A stretch of 64,000 bases of DNA from DATBVX01 sp963695985 (GTDB lineage Bacteria > Pseudomonadota > Gammaproteobacteria > Steroidobacterales > Steroidobacteraceae). The notes under the pieces were generated by a model. That model made no database searches and was not told the DNA's origin. It was given only the letters and a program-made list of their open reading frames with translations. Position numbers and translations under genes: made by a program. This document shows, in pieces, positions 1 to 8,071 of the stretch (position 1 is its first letter; each line of letters starts with the position of its first letter). Location of the stretch: NCBI GenBank assembly GCA_963695985.1, contig CAVOIC010000004.1, forward strand, positions 131,004 through 195,003. Reading direction: 5' to 3'.

Positions 1-503
1 TTGACCGTGAACTTGTCTTCCTGCGCAAAACGCGTCCCGCCAATGCCGCCGATCAGGTACAGCGCCGAGTTCAGCGCCGTCTTCTTGCCGAGGAAGATCT
101 CTCCGGGCAGGAAGTTGTAGCCGAACGAAATGTTGTAGTAGGTGAGGTCGCGGTTCTCGGTGACGCGGACGTTGGCGAGCTCCTCGATGCTGGACAGACC
201 CGCTTCAGTCCGGGCCAGTGCCGCCTCCACGAACAGGTCCTCGGCGATGTGATAGGCCAGCTGCACGCCGTAGACCGGGTTGGTGCCGAAGTCCTCGATG
301 CTCATGATGCCGGCGAATGCGCCCACCTCGAAGTTCTCGGCATCGATCTTGGGGGGCTTGATCTCCCGCCGCTCGACCTGCGGCACGATGATTCCACCCG
401 CTTCGCGTTCGGATTGCGGGATGGAGATGTCCTGCGGACCGCGGTGCGCGCAGCCGGCCAACAGGATGCAGCCTAGAAGAAAAACGCGAACCCGGCTCTC
501 CAT
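1..503 (-). CDS. Outer-membrane beta-barrel domain lipoprotein (3' end outside window)
   Basis: The reading frame starts at an ATG whose complement is at 501-503 and runs leftward off the window, so about 167 residues are visible. The N terminus is a short hydrophobic stretch ending in a lipobox L-A-G-C (Cys near residue 18), so this should be a lipoprotein. After a roughly 30-residue linker the sequence turns into alternating short strands rich in Tyr, Gly and Phe (for example YGVQLAYHIAEDLFVEAALA), as in a small outer-membrane beta-barrel. The start overlaps the end of the SH3/beta-barrel gene by 31 bp, which indicates translational coupling. I recognise the general style of the OMP families found near Myxococcus gliding genes, but the exact family needs a profile search. 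Function is unknown; a structural part of the envelope machine encoded on the right is an inference. Confidence 0.75.
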   Translation of the reverse strand, partial: MESRVRVFLLGCILLAGCAHRGPQDISIPQSEREAGGIIVPQVERREIKPPKIDAENFEVGAFAGIMSIEDFGTNPVYGVQLAYHIAEDLFVEAALARTEAGLSSIEELANVRVTENRDLTYYNISFGYNFLPGEIFLGKKTALNSALYLIGGIGGTRFAQEDKFTV

Positions 504-1213
504 TCGTCGATTTCCTCGTTGTCGTTGCGGCTGGTGAACACTACGTAGCTGCGGTATTCGACGCGGAACATGAAGCGGCGCGTGAGATAGGCGCGCACGC
601 CGCCGCCCACGTAACCGAGCTGGTCGGTGCGGTCTTGGGCCTGGCCGAGCGTGACGTTCGGCTGGGTGTGAATGACGCCCGTACCGAGCGTGAAGAAAGG
701 TGATGCGCGCCACTCGGGGACGAATACGTGAGTGAGCCCGAGCGTCGCGAGGTAGCTGTTGGAGAACTCACCCAGCACGTGCGAGGCGCCGAGCTCGAGG
801 GAGAGCTGTGAATTGAAGGCGAGCGCGCCGTAGATTGAAATGACGCTGGCGCCACCGAAGTCGCCGGCCAGCACGCCGGCCTCCCAGCGGTGTTCCGTGA
901 ACGACTCGCGCGAACCGTCGTTGAACGCCATCTGCTCGCCAGTGGGTTCCAGCGTGCGCAGCATCTGGCGCCGATCGACCCAACCCTCGCGGCGGTCCTC
1001 GGTGCGCACCTTGAACCAGTCGGTGCGGCGCTTGAGGATCTCGACCGCGGCGCCGCGCTCCACGACGTGGAAGATGGGATAGCCACGCCCCGGACCCGTA
1101 TGCAGCTCGATGAATGGGTCGGCGACGACGACCTCCACGTACTTTTGTTCAGCACGGACCTGACCGGCAGGTAGGCAATACAGCAGCAGAGCGAGGAGCG
1201 GAAGCCACCGCAT
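473..1213 (-). CDS. SH3-domain plus outer-membrane beta-barrel protein
   Basis: I chose the ATG at 1213 because it directly begins a good signal peptide (MRWLPLLALLLYCLPAG). An upstream in-frame start at 1264 would put a polar tail in front of it and overlap the preceding gene by 47 bp. The mature protein has a bacterial SH3 domain (about residues 25-85, with PFIELHTGPGRGYPIFHVV and WFKVRTEDRREGWV). A beta-barrel domain follows (about 105-246) and ends in Phe-Phe-Phe, the usual terminal aromatic signature of proteins inserted by BamA. SH3b domains often bind peptidoglycan, so the protein could bridge cell wall and outer membrane. It begins 4 bp after the stop of the HzsA-like gene and overlaps the next gene by 31 bp, so the three form one minus-strand operon. 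Confidence 0.82.
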   Translation of the reverse strand: MRWLPLLALLLYCLPAGQVRAEQKYVEVVVADPFIELHTGPGRGYPIFHVVERGAAVEILKRRTDWFKVRTEDRREGWVDRRQMLRTLEPTGEQMAFNDGSRESFTEHRWEAGVLAGDFGGASVISIYGALAFNSQLSLELGASHVLGEFSNSYLATLGLTHVFVPEWRASPFFTLGTGVIHTQPNVTLGQAQDRTDQLGYVGGGVRAYLTRRFMFRVEYRSYVVFTSRNDNEEIDEWRAGFAFFF

Positions 1214-1217
1214 CCCG

Positions 1218-3893
1218 TCAATTGAGCGGTGCGGCGAAGGGGTTGTTGTAGTACTGGGCACCAATGTCCAGCCATTCCGCGATCAGTCGCTTCTCCGCGT
1301 CGGTCAGAAAAGTCCCGTGGTCCACAGTACCCACGTTGGCGTCGAAGCGGCCGAAGAACTGCGTCGACGCGCGCGCACTACCCGCCACCATGGACGGACT
1401 CACCGGCACCGGCACCAGCGTCGGCAAACCCGTCACTGGATCGATCGGACCCGGTACCAGCCGGTCCTGGAGCGCGCCCATGTTAACTTCCTGCTCGTTA
1501 TCCGGGAACAGCAGTTCGCGATAGGAGTTGAAGTGGTCCGGCTGGTCGTTGGACGGGCCATCGGACAGGTCGAGCTGTCCGGCCGGCACGCGCGTCGCGT
1601 TGGCGGCGTCCTTCGGGCTGTGGCAGCTGGTGCACTTGTGATTGATCACGGCACCGGTTGCATCGACGTCGGGCACACCGTCATTGTTCGCGTCGACTGT
1701 ACGGTCAATTCCCCACAGCGGATGAATGATCTTCTCGTAGTTGATCACGATGCGGCAGTTGCCCGACCAGGGGACGCAGCCCGCGCTCGTCGGCGCGGTC
1801 GTCTTCAGGTCGCCGTAACGATACGCGACGCTTGGATCCTTCGCGCGCACCGCCGGGTCGGTCCAGACATCGTCGAAGATGACATCGACGCTGGGTGAGA
1901 GCGCGCGGCAGCTGTCCGTCGCGCAGCTGATGCGCGTCAAGGTCTGCGCCATCGTCTCGCCCATGTCCGCGAACAGCGCCGGATCCGTGTTCGGGAAGGG
2001 TTGACCGGTGGTCGGCGCGCCCGCATTCACCGAGGCGAACAGGTTCGAGCGCCCGTGCGAGCTTCCGCTCGTCGGGTCATGGCAGCCGGTGCACTCGACG
2101 ACCTCACCAGGGCGCACCTGCAGCCAGTTGTTGTGTCGCGGGCCGATGCGCCGGCCGTTGCGATCGAGGATGGAAATGTCGAGGGCGACGTTGGCCGGCA
2201 CCTTGACCCGCACTGAGCCATCCGGCTGCACCGGCACATAGCCGAGGATCTCACGCATGAAGTTCACTGTGCCGAACGCGGTGTTGCGAAAATCGAGCGT
2301 GTCACGGTCGGGCATCGATACAGCCTTCTCGATGCGCAGGAAGCGCGCCGGCCGCTGGTCGGCAGTGGTTACGCCCGGATTCCTCAGCGTCGCGATGCCG
2401 CCGGGTGCGGTGTCGACGCCATCGATGTCGTAGACGCTGTGAATGTGCAGGATGCCGACACCCTCGCCCACGAGCGTTGAATCGAGGTCGACGCCCGACA
2501 CCTTGTCTAGTATCACGGGCGGGAGCGTACGCGGCTGCATCGTGACCACGTCGTTGATGATCACCCCTTCAACGGGGGGAACGACCGGGACCTGGGTCTG
2601 ACGGTCCATGTCGTAGATCCAGATGCCGTACAGGGGCGGCGCCGGCTGCGTCGCCGGATTCGCAAGCCGATCGGGCGTGCACGGCACGATCACGTTGTTC
2701 TCCAGCACGCGGCACAGGCTCCAGCTCACGAGCATGCGATTCGTGCCGTCCTGCAGCGGATACACGGTGCTGAACAGTCCACCCTCTGACGGGCGCGTCG
2801 GGTCGGTCTGCACCTGATTGACTGTAGCGGGGACCTGGGCCGGGCCGGACAGCACGCCGACATTGGGCAGCGTGGGCTGGGTGTTCTCGACGTAGTTGGC
2901 GGTGTCGATGTTGACGATGTCGCCGCCGAACAGGGTTCCCGCAAAGGGGCGGACGAGGGACATCACGCGTCCGGTGAGCAGCTGGCGCGGTTGCAGGAAC
3001 TGGATATCCGGCGCACCGGGCGTGCTCGTGTGGCTGTGCTTGCCGTAGAGCAGCTCGAGGCCCGTGCCGTCCGGGTTCGCCCGGTAGAGGCTCATCTCGT
3101 CATTGCCCGGGGCGTGATCCCAGCGCGAGAAGAAGATCTGTCCGTTGGCAAGCACGGAAGGATCCGTGTCGTTGCTCTGATTGAAGGAGATCTGGTGAAT
3201 ATCGCTGCCGTCGGGGTTCATCACGTGCAGCACGAACGCATCCTGGTTGCGGTCCTCATCTTGTGCCGCAAACTGCGGTTTGTTCTCATCGAGCAGGATG
3301 GCGCGGGACTGGCGCTGGCGTGTAGAGGAGAAGACGATGCGGCCGTCTGGCAGGTAATGCGGTGCGACGTCGTGGCCTTCTCCCGCCACGGTGTCGGAGG
3401 GAATCACACGCCGCAGCGTGTCGCTCGGATGGTCGTACTCCCAGATGGCCCACTTCGGCAGGTCCGCCTCGTCGGCGTTCGGGTCGAATGGGCCGCGCAT
3501 AGCAAAGACCAGTTTCTTGCCGTCGTACGAGGCCTCGACGTCGCGCACATCCCACTGCTCGGTATCGCCCGTGACGCGCTGTGTGATGTTTTGCTCGGGC
3601 GCGCTCGACGCCGCGCGATCGCGCAGGTACAGGTCGGCATCCACATTGAAGGTGCGCAGCACCTTGGCGTTGTCTTCGAGCTGCATCGCCATCGGGTCGG
3701 TCGGAATCGTGCGCTTGACGTAGGCGAGGGCGAAGTCGACGGTCGCCGGGTCGGCGCCCTGGCCGCTGCCCAGGCTCGGCGAGCTGCCACCGCCGCTACA
3801 GGCGGCCAGGCTGAGAGTGCAAAGTGCAAGCGCCGCGGCGCTCCCGGCGACTGTCGCTCCGGCTGCATCGTTTCGCTTGCTGTACCTGCTCAT
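1218..3893 (-). CDS. HzsA-related c-type-heme beta-propeller lipoprotein
   Basis: About 891 residues from the ATG at 3893; an in-frame ATG at 3932 would only add a polar extension. A lipobox (L-A-A-C, Cys32) marks a lipoprotein. The first half has beta-propeller repeats of the PD40/WD type (DVAPHYLPDGRIVFSSTR, then a second copy with DTDPSVLANGQIFFSRWD). This layout resembles the hydrazine synthase alpha subunit family, known for beta-propeller plus heme domains. Two covalent heme sites are visible: C601-T-G-C-H605 and C754-T-S-C-H758. Hydrazine synthesis itself is very unlikely, because the other subunits are absent and this is not an anammox organism. It is more likely an outer-membrane or surface electron-transfer or binding protein. 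It is first in the minus-strand operon and diverges from the heme genes at 4398. Confidence 0.85.
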   Translation of the reverse strand: MSRYSKRNDAAGATVAGSAAALALCTLSLAACSGGGSSPSLGSGQGADPATVDFALAYVKRTIPTDPMAMQLEDNAKVLRTFNVDADLYLRDRAASSAPEQNITQRVTGDTEQWDVRDVEASYDGKKLVFAMRGPFDPNADEADLPKWAIWEYDHPSDTLRRVIPSDTVAGEGHDVAPHYLPDGRIVFSSTRQRQSRAILLDENKPQFAAQDEDRNQDAFVLHVMNPDGSDIHQISFNQSNDTDPSVLANGQIFFSRWDHAPGNDEMSLYRANPDGTGLELLYGKHSHTSTPGAPDIQFLQPRQLLTGRVMSLVRPFAGTLFGGDIVNIDTANYVENTQPTLPNVGVLSGPAQVPATVNQVQTDPTRPSEGGLFSTVYPLQDGTNRMLVSWSLCRVLENNVIVPCTPDRLANPATQPAPPLYGIWIYDMDRQTQVPVVPPVEGVIINDVVTMQPRTLPPVILDKVSGVDLDSTLVGEGVGILHIHSVYDIDGVDTAPGGIATLRNPGVTTADQRPARFLRIEKAVSMPDRDTLDFRNTAFGTVNFMREILGYVPVQPDGSVRVKVPANVALDISILDRNGRRIGPRHNNWLQVRPGEVVECTGCHDPTSGSSHGRSNLFASVNAGAPTTGQPFPNTDPALFADMGETMAQTLTRISCATDSCRALSPSVDVIFDDVWTDPAVRAKDPSVAYRYGDLKTTAPTSAGCVPWSGNCRIVINYEKIIHPLWGIDRTVDANNDGVPDVDATGAVINHKCTSCHSPKDAANATRVPAGQLDLSDGPSNDQPDHFNSYRELLFPDNEQEVNMGALQDRLVPGPIDPVTGLPTLVPVPVSPSMVAGSARASTQFFGRFDANVGTVDHGTFLTDAEKRLIAEWLDIGAQYYNNPFAAPLN

Positions 3894-4002
3894 CGTGTCA
3901 TCCCGGATCCTTAGATTCGGATCCGCCTCCACATCGGCCCGTCACGGGCCCCTGCATTTGCTCTACGTCGCTCGCGCTTCGGTCGGTGATCCTTAGGCAG
4001 CG

Positions 4003-4018
4003 CGTGATCGTCATCACA
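4003..4018. promoter_or_regulatory. CRP/FNR-family-like binding site 1
   Basis: CGTGA-N6-TCACA, one mismatch from the symmetric TGTGA-N6-TCACA consensus of CRP and of the Xanthomonad Clp. It lies about 110 bp upstream of the HzsA-like start codon and 106 bp (centre to centre) from the second site. Confidence 0.5.
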
Positions 4019-4108
4019 ATTCGCAAAAGTCATCTCAGCTGTCGGTGCCCGCAGTGCGCCTCGGTGACGCAACGTAATCTGCTCGAGGGTACCGTGCGCG
4101 CTTCACGC

Positions 4109-4124
4109 TGTGACTTCGGTCACG
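4109..4124. promoter_or_regulatory. CRP/FNR-family-like binding site 2
   Basis: TGTGA-N6-TCACG, one mismatch from consensus. If the TATAAA at 4170-4175 is a -10 element with a start site near 4182, the site is centred near -65, a position typical of class I CRP activation. The expected -35 hexamer (about 4147-4152, CATTCC) is poor, as expected for an activator-dependent promoter. Confidence 0.5.
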
Positions 4125-4146
4125 CGTTTCAGCGACTCTGTGCGCG

Positions 4147-4182
4147 CATTCCGGAGATGCTCCGGAGCCTATAAAAACAGGC
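4147..4182 (+). promoter_or_regulatory. Candidate activator-dependent promoter of the heme/motor operon
   Basis: TATAAA at 4170-4175 lies in otherwise GC-rich DNA, with no good -35 hexamer and a CRP-like palindrome upstream. It would give a 5' leader of about 215 nt containing the inverted repeat at 4267-4310. This rests on sequence pattern only. Confidence 0.35.
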
Positions 4183-4266
4183 ATTTCCTCACTCTTCGAA
4201 CGCGCGCGAAAACCGCTTCACCCAATACAGTGCGCGTCGTTGCTTATACACGCGCGTGAAGTGCAG

Positions 4267-4310
4267 CGTAATGTCGCCAAGGGGAGACGTCGGTGTCCTG
4301 AGACATTACG
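4267..4310. repeat. 9-bp inverted repeat in the predicted leader of the heme operon
   Basis: CGTAATGTC (4267-4275) is matched exactly by GACATTACG (4302-4310), with 26 bp between. It could be an operator with half-sites about three helical turns apart, or the base of an mRNA stem in the leader. No U-tract follows, so it is not an intrinsic terminator. Confidence 0.4.
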
Positions 4311-4397
4311 GCGCGCCTCGAGCGCTGCGTATATTGCCGCCCGACGCGAAGCCACTTTGAGTGGACCTGGGACGAAGGCATGCAAACGAGGACGCCT

Positions 4398-5576
4398 ATG
4401 AACACGGCGAGACAACGCCCAGCGCGGCGCGCAGCCGCAACCAGCGCAGCCCTGGCGAGCTGCCTGCTGACAATTCTGGCGGCGACTGCGGCCGCCGGCC
4501 CACGCGAGCAGGCGAGGCGCATGCACGATCGCCTGGCCGGCACGCCACCGTCGGACGCGACACTCACGTTGATGGCCACCGACATCAGCAACAACAATCC
4601 CGTGGCCGCGGCGATGAAGGCGATGGATGCCAGCTCGTTCTACAGCGTGACGCTGAAGAACTTCGCCACGCCCTGGACCAACCGCGACCAGACGGTGTTC
4701 GCGCCGCTCAACGACTACACCGCGACCGTCATCGGCATGGTGCGCGACGACGTGCCGTTCGATCAGGTGCTGTCCGCCGACATCCTGTACACCGGACAGG
4801 GCATCTCACCCGGCTACTCGCCGGCGAACAACGATCACTATGAGGCCATGGAAACGCAGGGCGCTGATCTCAAGGCGGTGCTCGTGCGTCAGAACCAGTC
4901 GGCCTTGAATGGAATTCCGGCCTCCGCCACCGCTGGCGTGATTACCAGCCGCGCGGCCGCCCAGGCGTTCTTCATCGCCGGCACCAACCGCGCGATGTTC
5001 CGCTTCACCCTGATCAATCATCTGTGTCATGACCTGGAACAGATTCATGACACCTCGCGCCCGCCGGATCGCATCCGCCAGGACGTGAGCCGCAGCCCGG
5101 GCGGCGACAGCCGCATCTTTCTGAACGGCTGCATCGGCTGCCACAGCGGCATGGATCCGATGGCGCAGGCGTTCGCGTACTACAACTACGACGAGACGCA
5201 GGGCCGGCTTGTTTACACCGCCGGCCAGGTGCAACCGAAGTACCACATCAACTCCGACAACTTTAAGGCGGGCTACGTGACGCCCGACGACCACTGGGAC
5301 AACCGCTGGCGTCAGGGGCCGAATGCGTTGCTCGGATGGTCGCCGACGCTCTCGGGGAGCGGCGACGGCGCCAAGTCGCTGGGCCAGGAATTCGCCGCGA
5401 GCGATGCCTTCGCGCAGTGCCAGGTTGAGAAAGTGTTCCGCAACGTCTGCTTCCGCGATCCGAGCGACGGCACCGACCGCGCCAAGGTCGATGCGATCGC
5501 CGCGATCTTCAAAGGCAACGGCTACAGCCTGAAGCGTGTGTTCGCGGAAACAGCCGCCTACTGCATGGGCGATTGA
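4398..5576 (+). CDS. Exported single-heme protein, DUF1588/DUF1585-like
   Basis: The ATG at 4398 was preferred over an in-frame ATG at 4380 because it follows GAGGA at a normal distance. The 392-residue protein starts with a long Arg/Ala-rich signal peptide (to about residue 35). A CxxCH heme site (C245-I-G-C-H249) sits in the context CIGCHSGMDPMAQAFAYYNY, which matches the DUF1588 pattern of a CH pair followed by DP and a Phe/Tyr-rich stretch. The C terminus (FAQCQVEKVFRNVC, then a Tyr-Ser-Leu-Lys segment) resembles DUF1585. In Planctomycetes and myxobacteria such proteins are commonly encoded beside DUF1501 proteins, as here with the gene at 8072. Biochemical function of the family is not established. 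It is the first gene of the right arm; the next gene follows after 11 bp. Confidence 0.8.
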   Translation: MNTARQRPARRAAATSAALASCLLTILAATAAAGPREQARRMHDRLAGTPPSDATLTLMATDISNNNPVAAAMKAMDASSFYSVTLKNFATPWTNRDQTVFAPLNDYTATVIGMVRDDVPFDQVLSADILYTGQGISPGYSPANNDHYEAMETQGADLKAVLVRQNQSALNGIPASATAGVITSRAAAQAFFIAGTNRAMFRFTLINHLCHDLEQIHDTSRPPDRIRQDVSRSPGGDSRIFLNGCIGCHSGMDPMAQAFAYYNYDETQGRLVYTAGQVQPKYHINSDNFKAGYVTPDDHWDNRWRQGPNALLGWSPTLSGSGDGAKSLGQEFAASDAFAQCQVEKVFRNVCFRDPSDGTDRAKVDAIAAIFKGNGYSLKRVFAETAAYCMGD

Positions 5577-5587
5577 GGGAGAGGACC

Positions 5588-8044
5588 ATGAGCTCATCGG
5601 TCATCAACGCTCGGGAAATTCCGTTCGCGCGGTTGCTGCGCGCCGGGCTCCTTGCCGCACTTGCGGCGCTCGCTCTCACGGCATGCAGCGGCAGCGGCCC
5701 CGCCACCGAGGCCAACCCGGTCACGACGCCGCCCAACCAGCCGACCTACTCGGGTCCGCCGCCGGCGACCGCGGACGTGCAGGCGTTCCGTATCAACTTG
5801 TGGGACAACATCAAGGCGACCAATCGCTGCGGCCAGTGCCACACGGTTGGCGGCCAGACCCCGATGTTCGCGCGTCAGGACGACGTGAACCTCGCTTACG
5901 ATGCGGCCAACACGGTGGTCAACCTGACCGATCCTTCGCAGTCACGCATGGTTCTGAAGGTGGGCGGCGGTCACAACTGCTGGCTCGCTTCGCCGTCAGC
6001 CTGCGCTGACATTCTGACCACCTGGATTACCAACTGGGCCGGCGCAAGCGCGGGTACCGGCACGCAGATCAAGTTGCTGCCGCCGGTGCTCAAGGATGTC
6101 GCGGCGAGTCGCAACTTCCCGGCGACGCCGCCCGCGGCCTATGCCGGCGTGCACAATCTTCTGACCGTGTACTGTTCGCGTTGCCACACTTCCAACGCGA
6201 CCACGCCGCAGTCGCCGTACTTCGCTGCCGCGGACATCGACGAGTCCTACGAAGCGGCCAAGACCAAGATCAATCTCGACAACGCCGCAATGTCGCGCCT
6301 GGTCGTGCGCCTGCGCGACGAGCACCACAACTGCTGGGACGACTGCGCGGCCAATGCTGCGACGATGCAGGCGGCGATCCAGGCGATGATCGACCAGATC
6401 GCGCCTACCCAGGTCGACCCGAGCCTGGTGATCAGCAAGGCACTCTCTTTATATGACGGTACCGTCGCGAGCGGCGGCAACCGCTTCGACAGCAACGCCA
6501 TCGCCAAGTGGGAGTTCAAGACCGGCAACGGCAACACGGCTTACGACACCAGCGGCGTGGAACCGGCCCTGAACCTGACTTTCTCAGGCGACGTCACGTG
6601 GGTCGGCGGCTGGGGCATCAACGTCAAGACCGGTGGCAAGGCGCAGGGCACCACCGGCGCCAGCAAGAAGCTGCATGACCTGATCACCGCGACCGGTGAG
6701 TACAGCATCGAGGCCTGGGTGGCACCCGCCAACGTAATGCAGGAGGACGCGAACATCATCAGCTACTCCGGCGGCAACATGGCGCGTAACTTCACGCTGG
6801 CGCAGCAGCAGTACCAGCTCGACTTCGCCAACCGCAGTTCGACCACGGATGGCAACGGCACACCGTCGCTGGTGACCAATGCCAACGACGAGGACCTGCA
6901 GGCCACCTTGCAGCACATCGTGGTGACATTCGATCCGGTCAACGGCCGGCGCGTGTACGTCAACGGCGAAGACACGGGCGACCGCGATGCGGCCGGTAAC
7001 GCCAGCCTCAGCAATTGGGACGACACCTTCGCGTTCGTGCTGGGTAACGAAGTGTCGGGTAACCGGCAGTTCACCGGTGTCTATCGGCTGGTGGTGATCC
7101 ACAACCGTGTGCTCACGCAGGCGCAGATCCAGCAAAACTTCGCGGCGGGCGTGGGCGAGCGCTACTTCATGTTGTTCAGCGTCTCGCACCTCGTCAACGT
7201 GCCGCAGAGCTACATCATGTTTGAGGTCAGCCAGTACGACAGCTACAGCTACCTCTTCAACAAACCGACGTTCATCAGCCTCGATCCGACCGCTACGCCC
7301 GGAACCATTCCGCTCAAGGCGATGCGCATCGGCGAGAACGGCATCGAGATGCCGGTCGGCCAGGCCTATCGGACGCTCGACACGACAATCAGCGATTCGC
7401 TCTACACGCCGGCGACCGGACAGCCGCTGTCGAACATCGGCACGGTCGTCGCACTCGAGAAGGGTCCGATGGATGACCTGTTCTTCCTGAGCTTCGACCT
7501 GCTCGGCACCAACACCAATGTCCGAACCGAACCGGCGCCGCTGACCCCGGCTCCGCCGCCGGACGTGCCGCGTCCGTCGGACATCGGCGTGAAGACCTTC
7601 GATGAGATCAATGCATCGATGGCCGCGATCACCGGCGTGAGCCCGAACGCCGCCAGCGTCAAGGCGACCTACGACACGGTGAAGCAGCAGCTGCCGACGG
7701 TGGAGAACATCCAGGCGTTCCTCGCCTCGCACCAGGTGGCGATCGCGCAGATGGCGATCTCATACTGCAGCGCGCTGGTCGATGACTCCACGAAGCGGAC
7801 GCAGTTCTGGGGTGTCGATCCCCTCAACGCCGGCACCACGACCGCGCAGGTCGTCGACCCGCTGGTCGACAAGGTGATGGGGCTCAACCTGCAGTCGCAA
7901 CCGGATCCGACAGCCGTGCGTAACGAGTTGACGACACTGTTCTCGACGAAGTTGTGTACTGGCGTCTGTTCAGATCCGCAGCGCATCAAGGTGAAGGCCA
8001 CCTGTGCCGCGGCGCTAGGCAGTGCAGTCACGACTGTGCAGTAG
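5588..8044 (+). CDS. Lipoprotein with two tandem heme modules and a LamG domain
   Basis: Starts at the ATG after GGGAGAGG; 818 residues. A lipobox (L-T-A-C, Cys33) predicts an outer-membrane or surface lipoprotein. Two homologous modules follow, each with CxxCH (C81-H85 and C196-H200), then about 44-47 residues later the invariant HNCW (129-132 and 247-250) and another Cys. A concanavalin/LamG-like domain spans about residues 300-540 (AKWEFKTGNG, GEYSIEAWVAP, QHIVVTFDPVNGRRVYVNG). A C-terminal region of unknown family follows. LamG domains bind carbohydrate or protein ligands, so this may be a surface heme protein with a binding domain. The conserved HNCW signature does not match any standard cytochrome c class I know; it may hold the sixth heme ligand or a disulfide. 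Confidence 0.85.
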   Translation: MSSSVINAREIPFARLLRAGLLAALAALALTACSGSGPATEANPVTTPPNQPTYSGPPPATADVQAFRINLWDNIKATNRCGQCHTVGGQTPMFARQDDVNLAYDAANTVVNLTDPSQSRMVLKVGGGHNCWLASPSACADILTTWITNWAGASAGTGTQIKLLPPVLKDVAASRNFPATPPAAYAGVHNLLTVYCSRCHTSNATTPQSPYFAAADIDESYEAAKTKINLDNAAMSRLVVRLRDEHHNCWDDCAANAATMQAAIQAMIDQIAPTQVDPSLVISKALSLYDGTVASGGNRFDSNAIAKWEFKTGNGNTAYDTSGVEPALNLTFSGDVTWVGGWGINVKTGGKAQGTTGASKKLHDLITATGEYSIEAWVAPANVMQEDANIISYSGGNMARNFTLAQQQYQLDFANRSSTTDGNGTPSLVTNANDEDLQATLQHIVVTFDPVNGRRVYVNGEDTGDRDAAGNASLSNWDDTFAFVLGNEVSGNRQFTGVYRLVVIHNRVLTQAQIQQNFAAGVGERYFMLFSVSHLVNVPQSYIMFEVSQYDSYSYLFNKPTFISLDPTATPGTIPLKAMRIGENGIEMPVGQAYRTLDTTISDSLYTPATGQPLSNIGTVVALEKGPMDDLFFLSFDLLGTNTNVRTEPAPLTPAPPPDVPRPSDIGVKTFDEINASMAAITGVSPNAASVKATYDTVKQQLPTVENIQAFLASHQVAIAQMAISYCSALVDDSTKRTQFWGVDPLNAGTTTAQVVDPLVDKVMGLNLQSQPDPTAVRNELTTLFSTKLCTGVCSDPQRIKVKATCAAALGSAVTTVQ

Positions 8045-8071
8045 ACAAGAGTACCTCCGAGGATACGAGCC

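Larger units (their letters stand above)
3894..4397. promoter_or_regulatory. Divergent control region between the two arms of the envelope locus
   Basis: This 504-bp stretch contains no convincing gene. It separates the HzsA-like operon (leftward) from the heme/motor operon (rightward). It holds two CRP-family-like palindromes (4003-4018 and 4109-4124), an A/T-rich -10 candidate TATAAA at 4170-4175, and a 9-bp inverted repeat (4267-4275 with 4302-4310). The length and content suggest shared regulation of both arms. Promoter direction was not tested. Confidence 0.6.

Noticed and set aside
1218..3893. Hydrazine synthase (anammox) function
   Set aside because: Only the alpha-like domain layout is shared; HzsB and HzsC and the anammox gene set are missing.
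2991..3914. 307-residue plus-strand open frame over the HzsA-like gene
   Set aside because: Shadow frame; the minus strand has the lipobox, propeller repeats and heme motifs.
6584..7732. 382-residue open frame antisense to the LamG lipoprotein
   Set aside because: Arg/His-rich shadow frame of a gene with clear domains on the plus strand.
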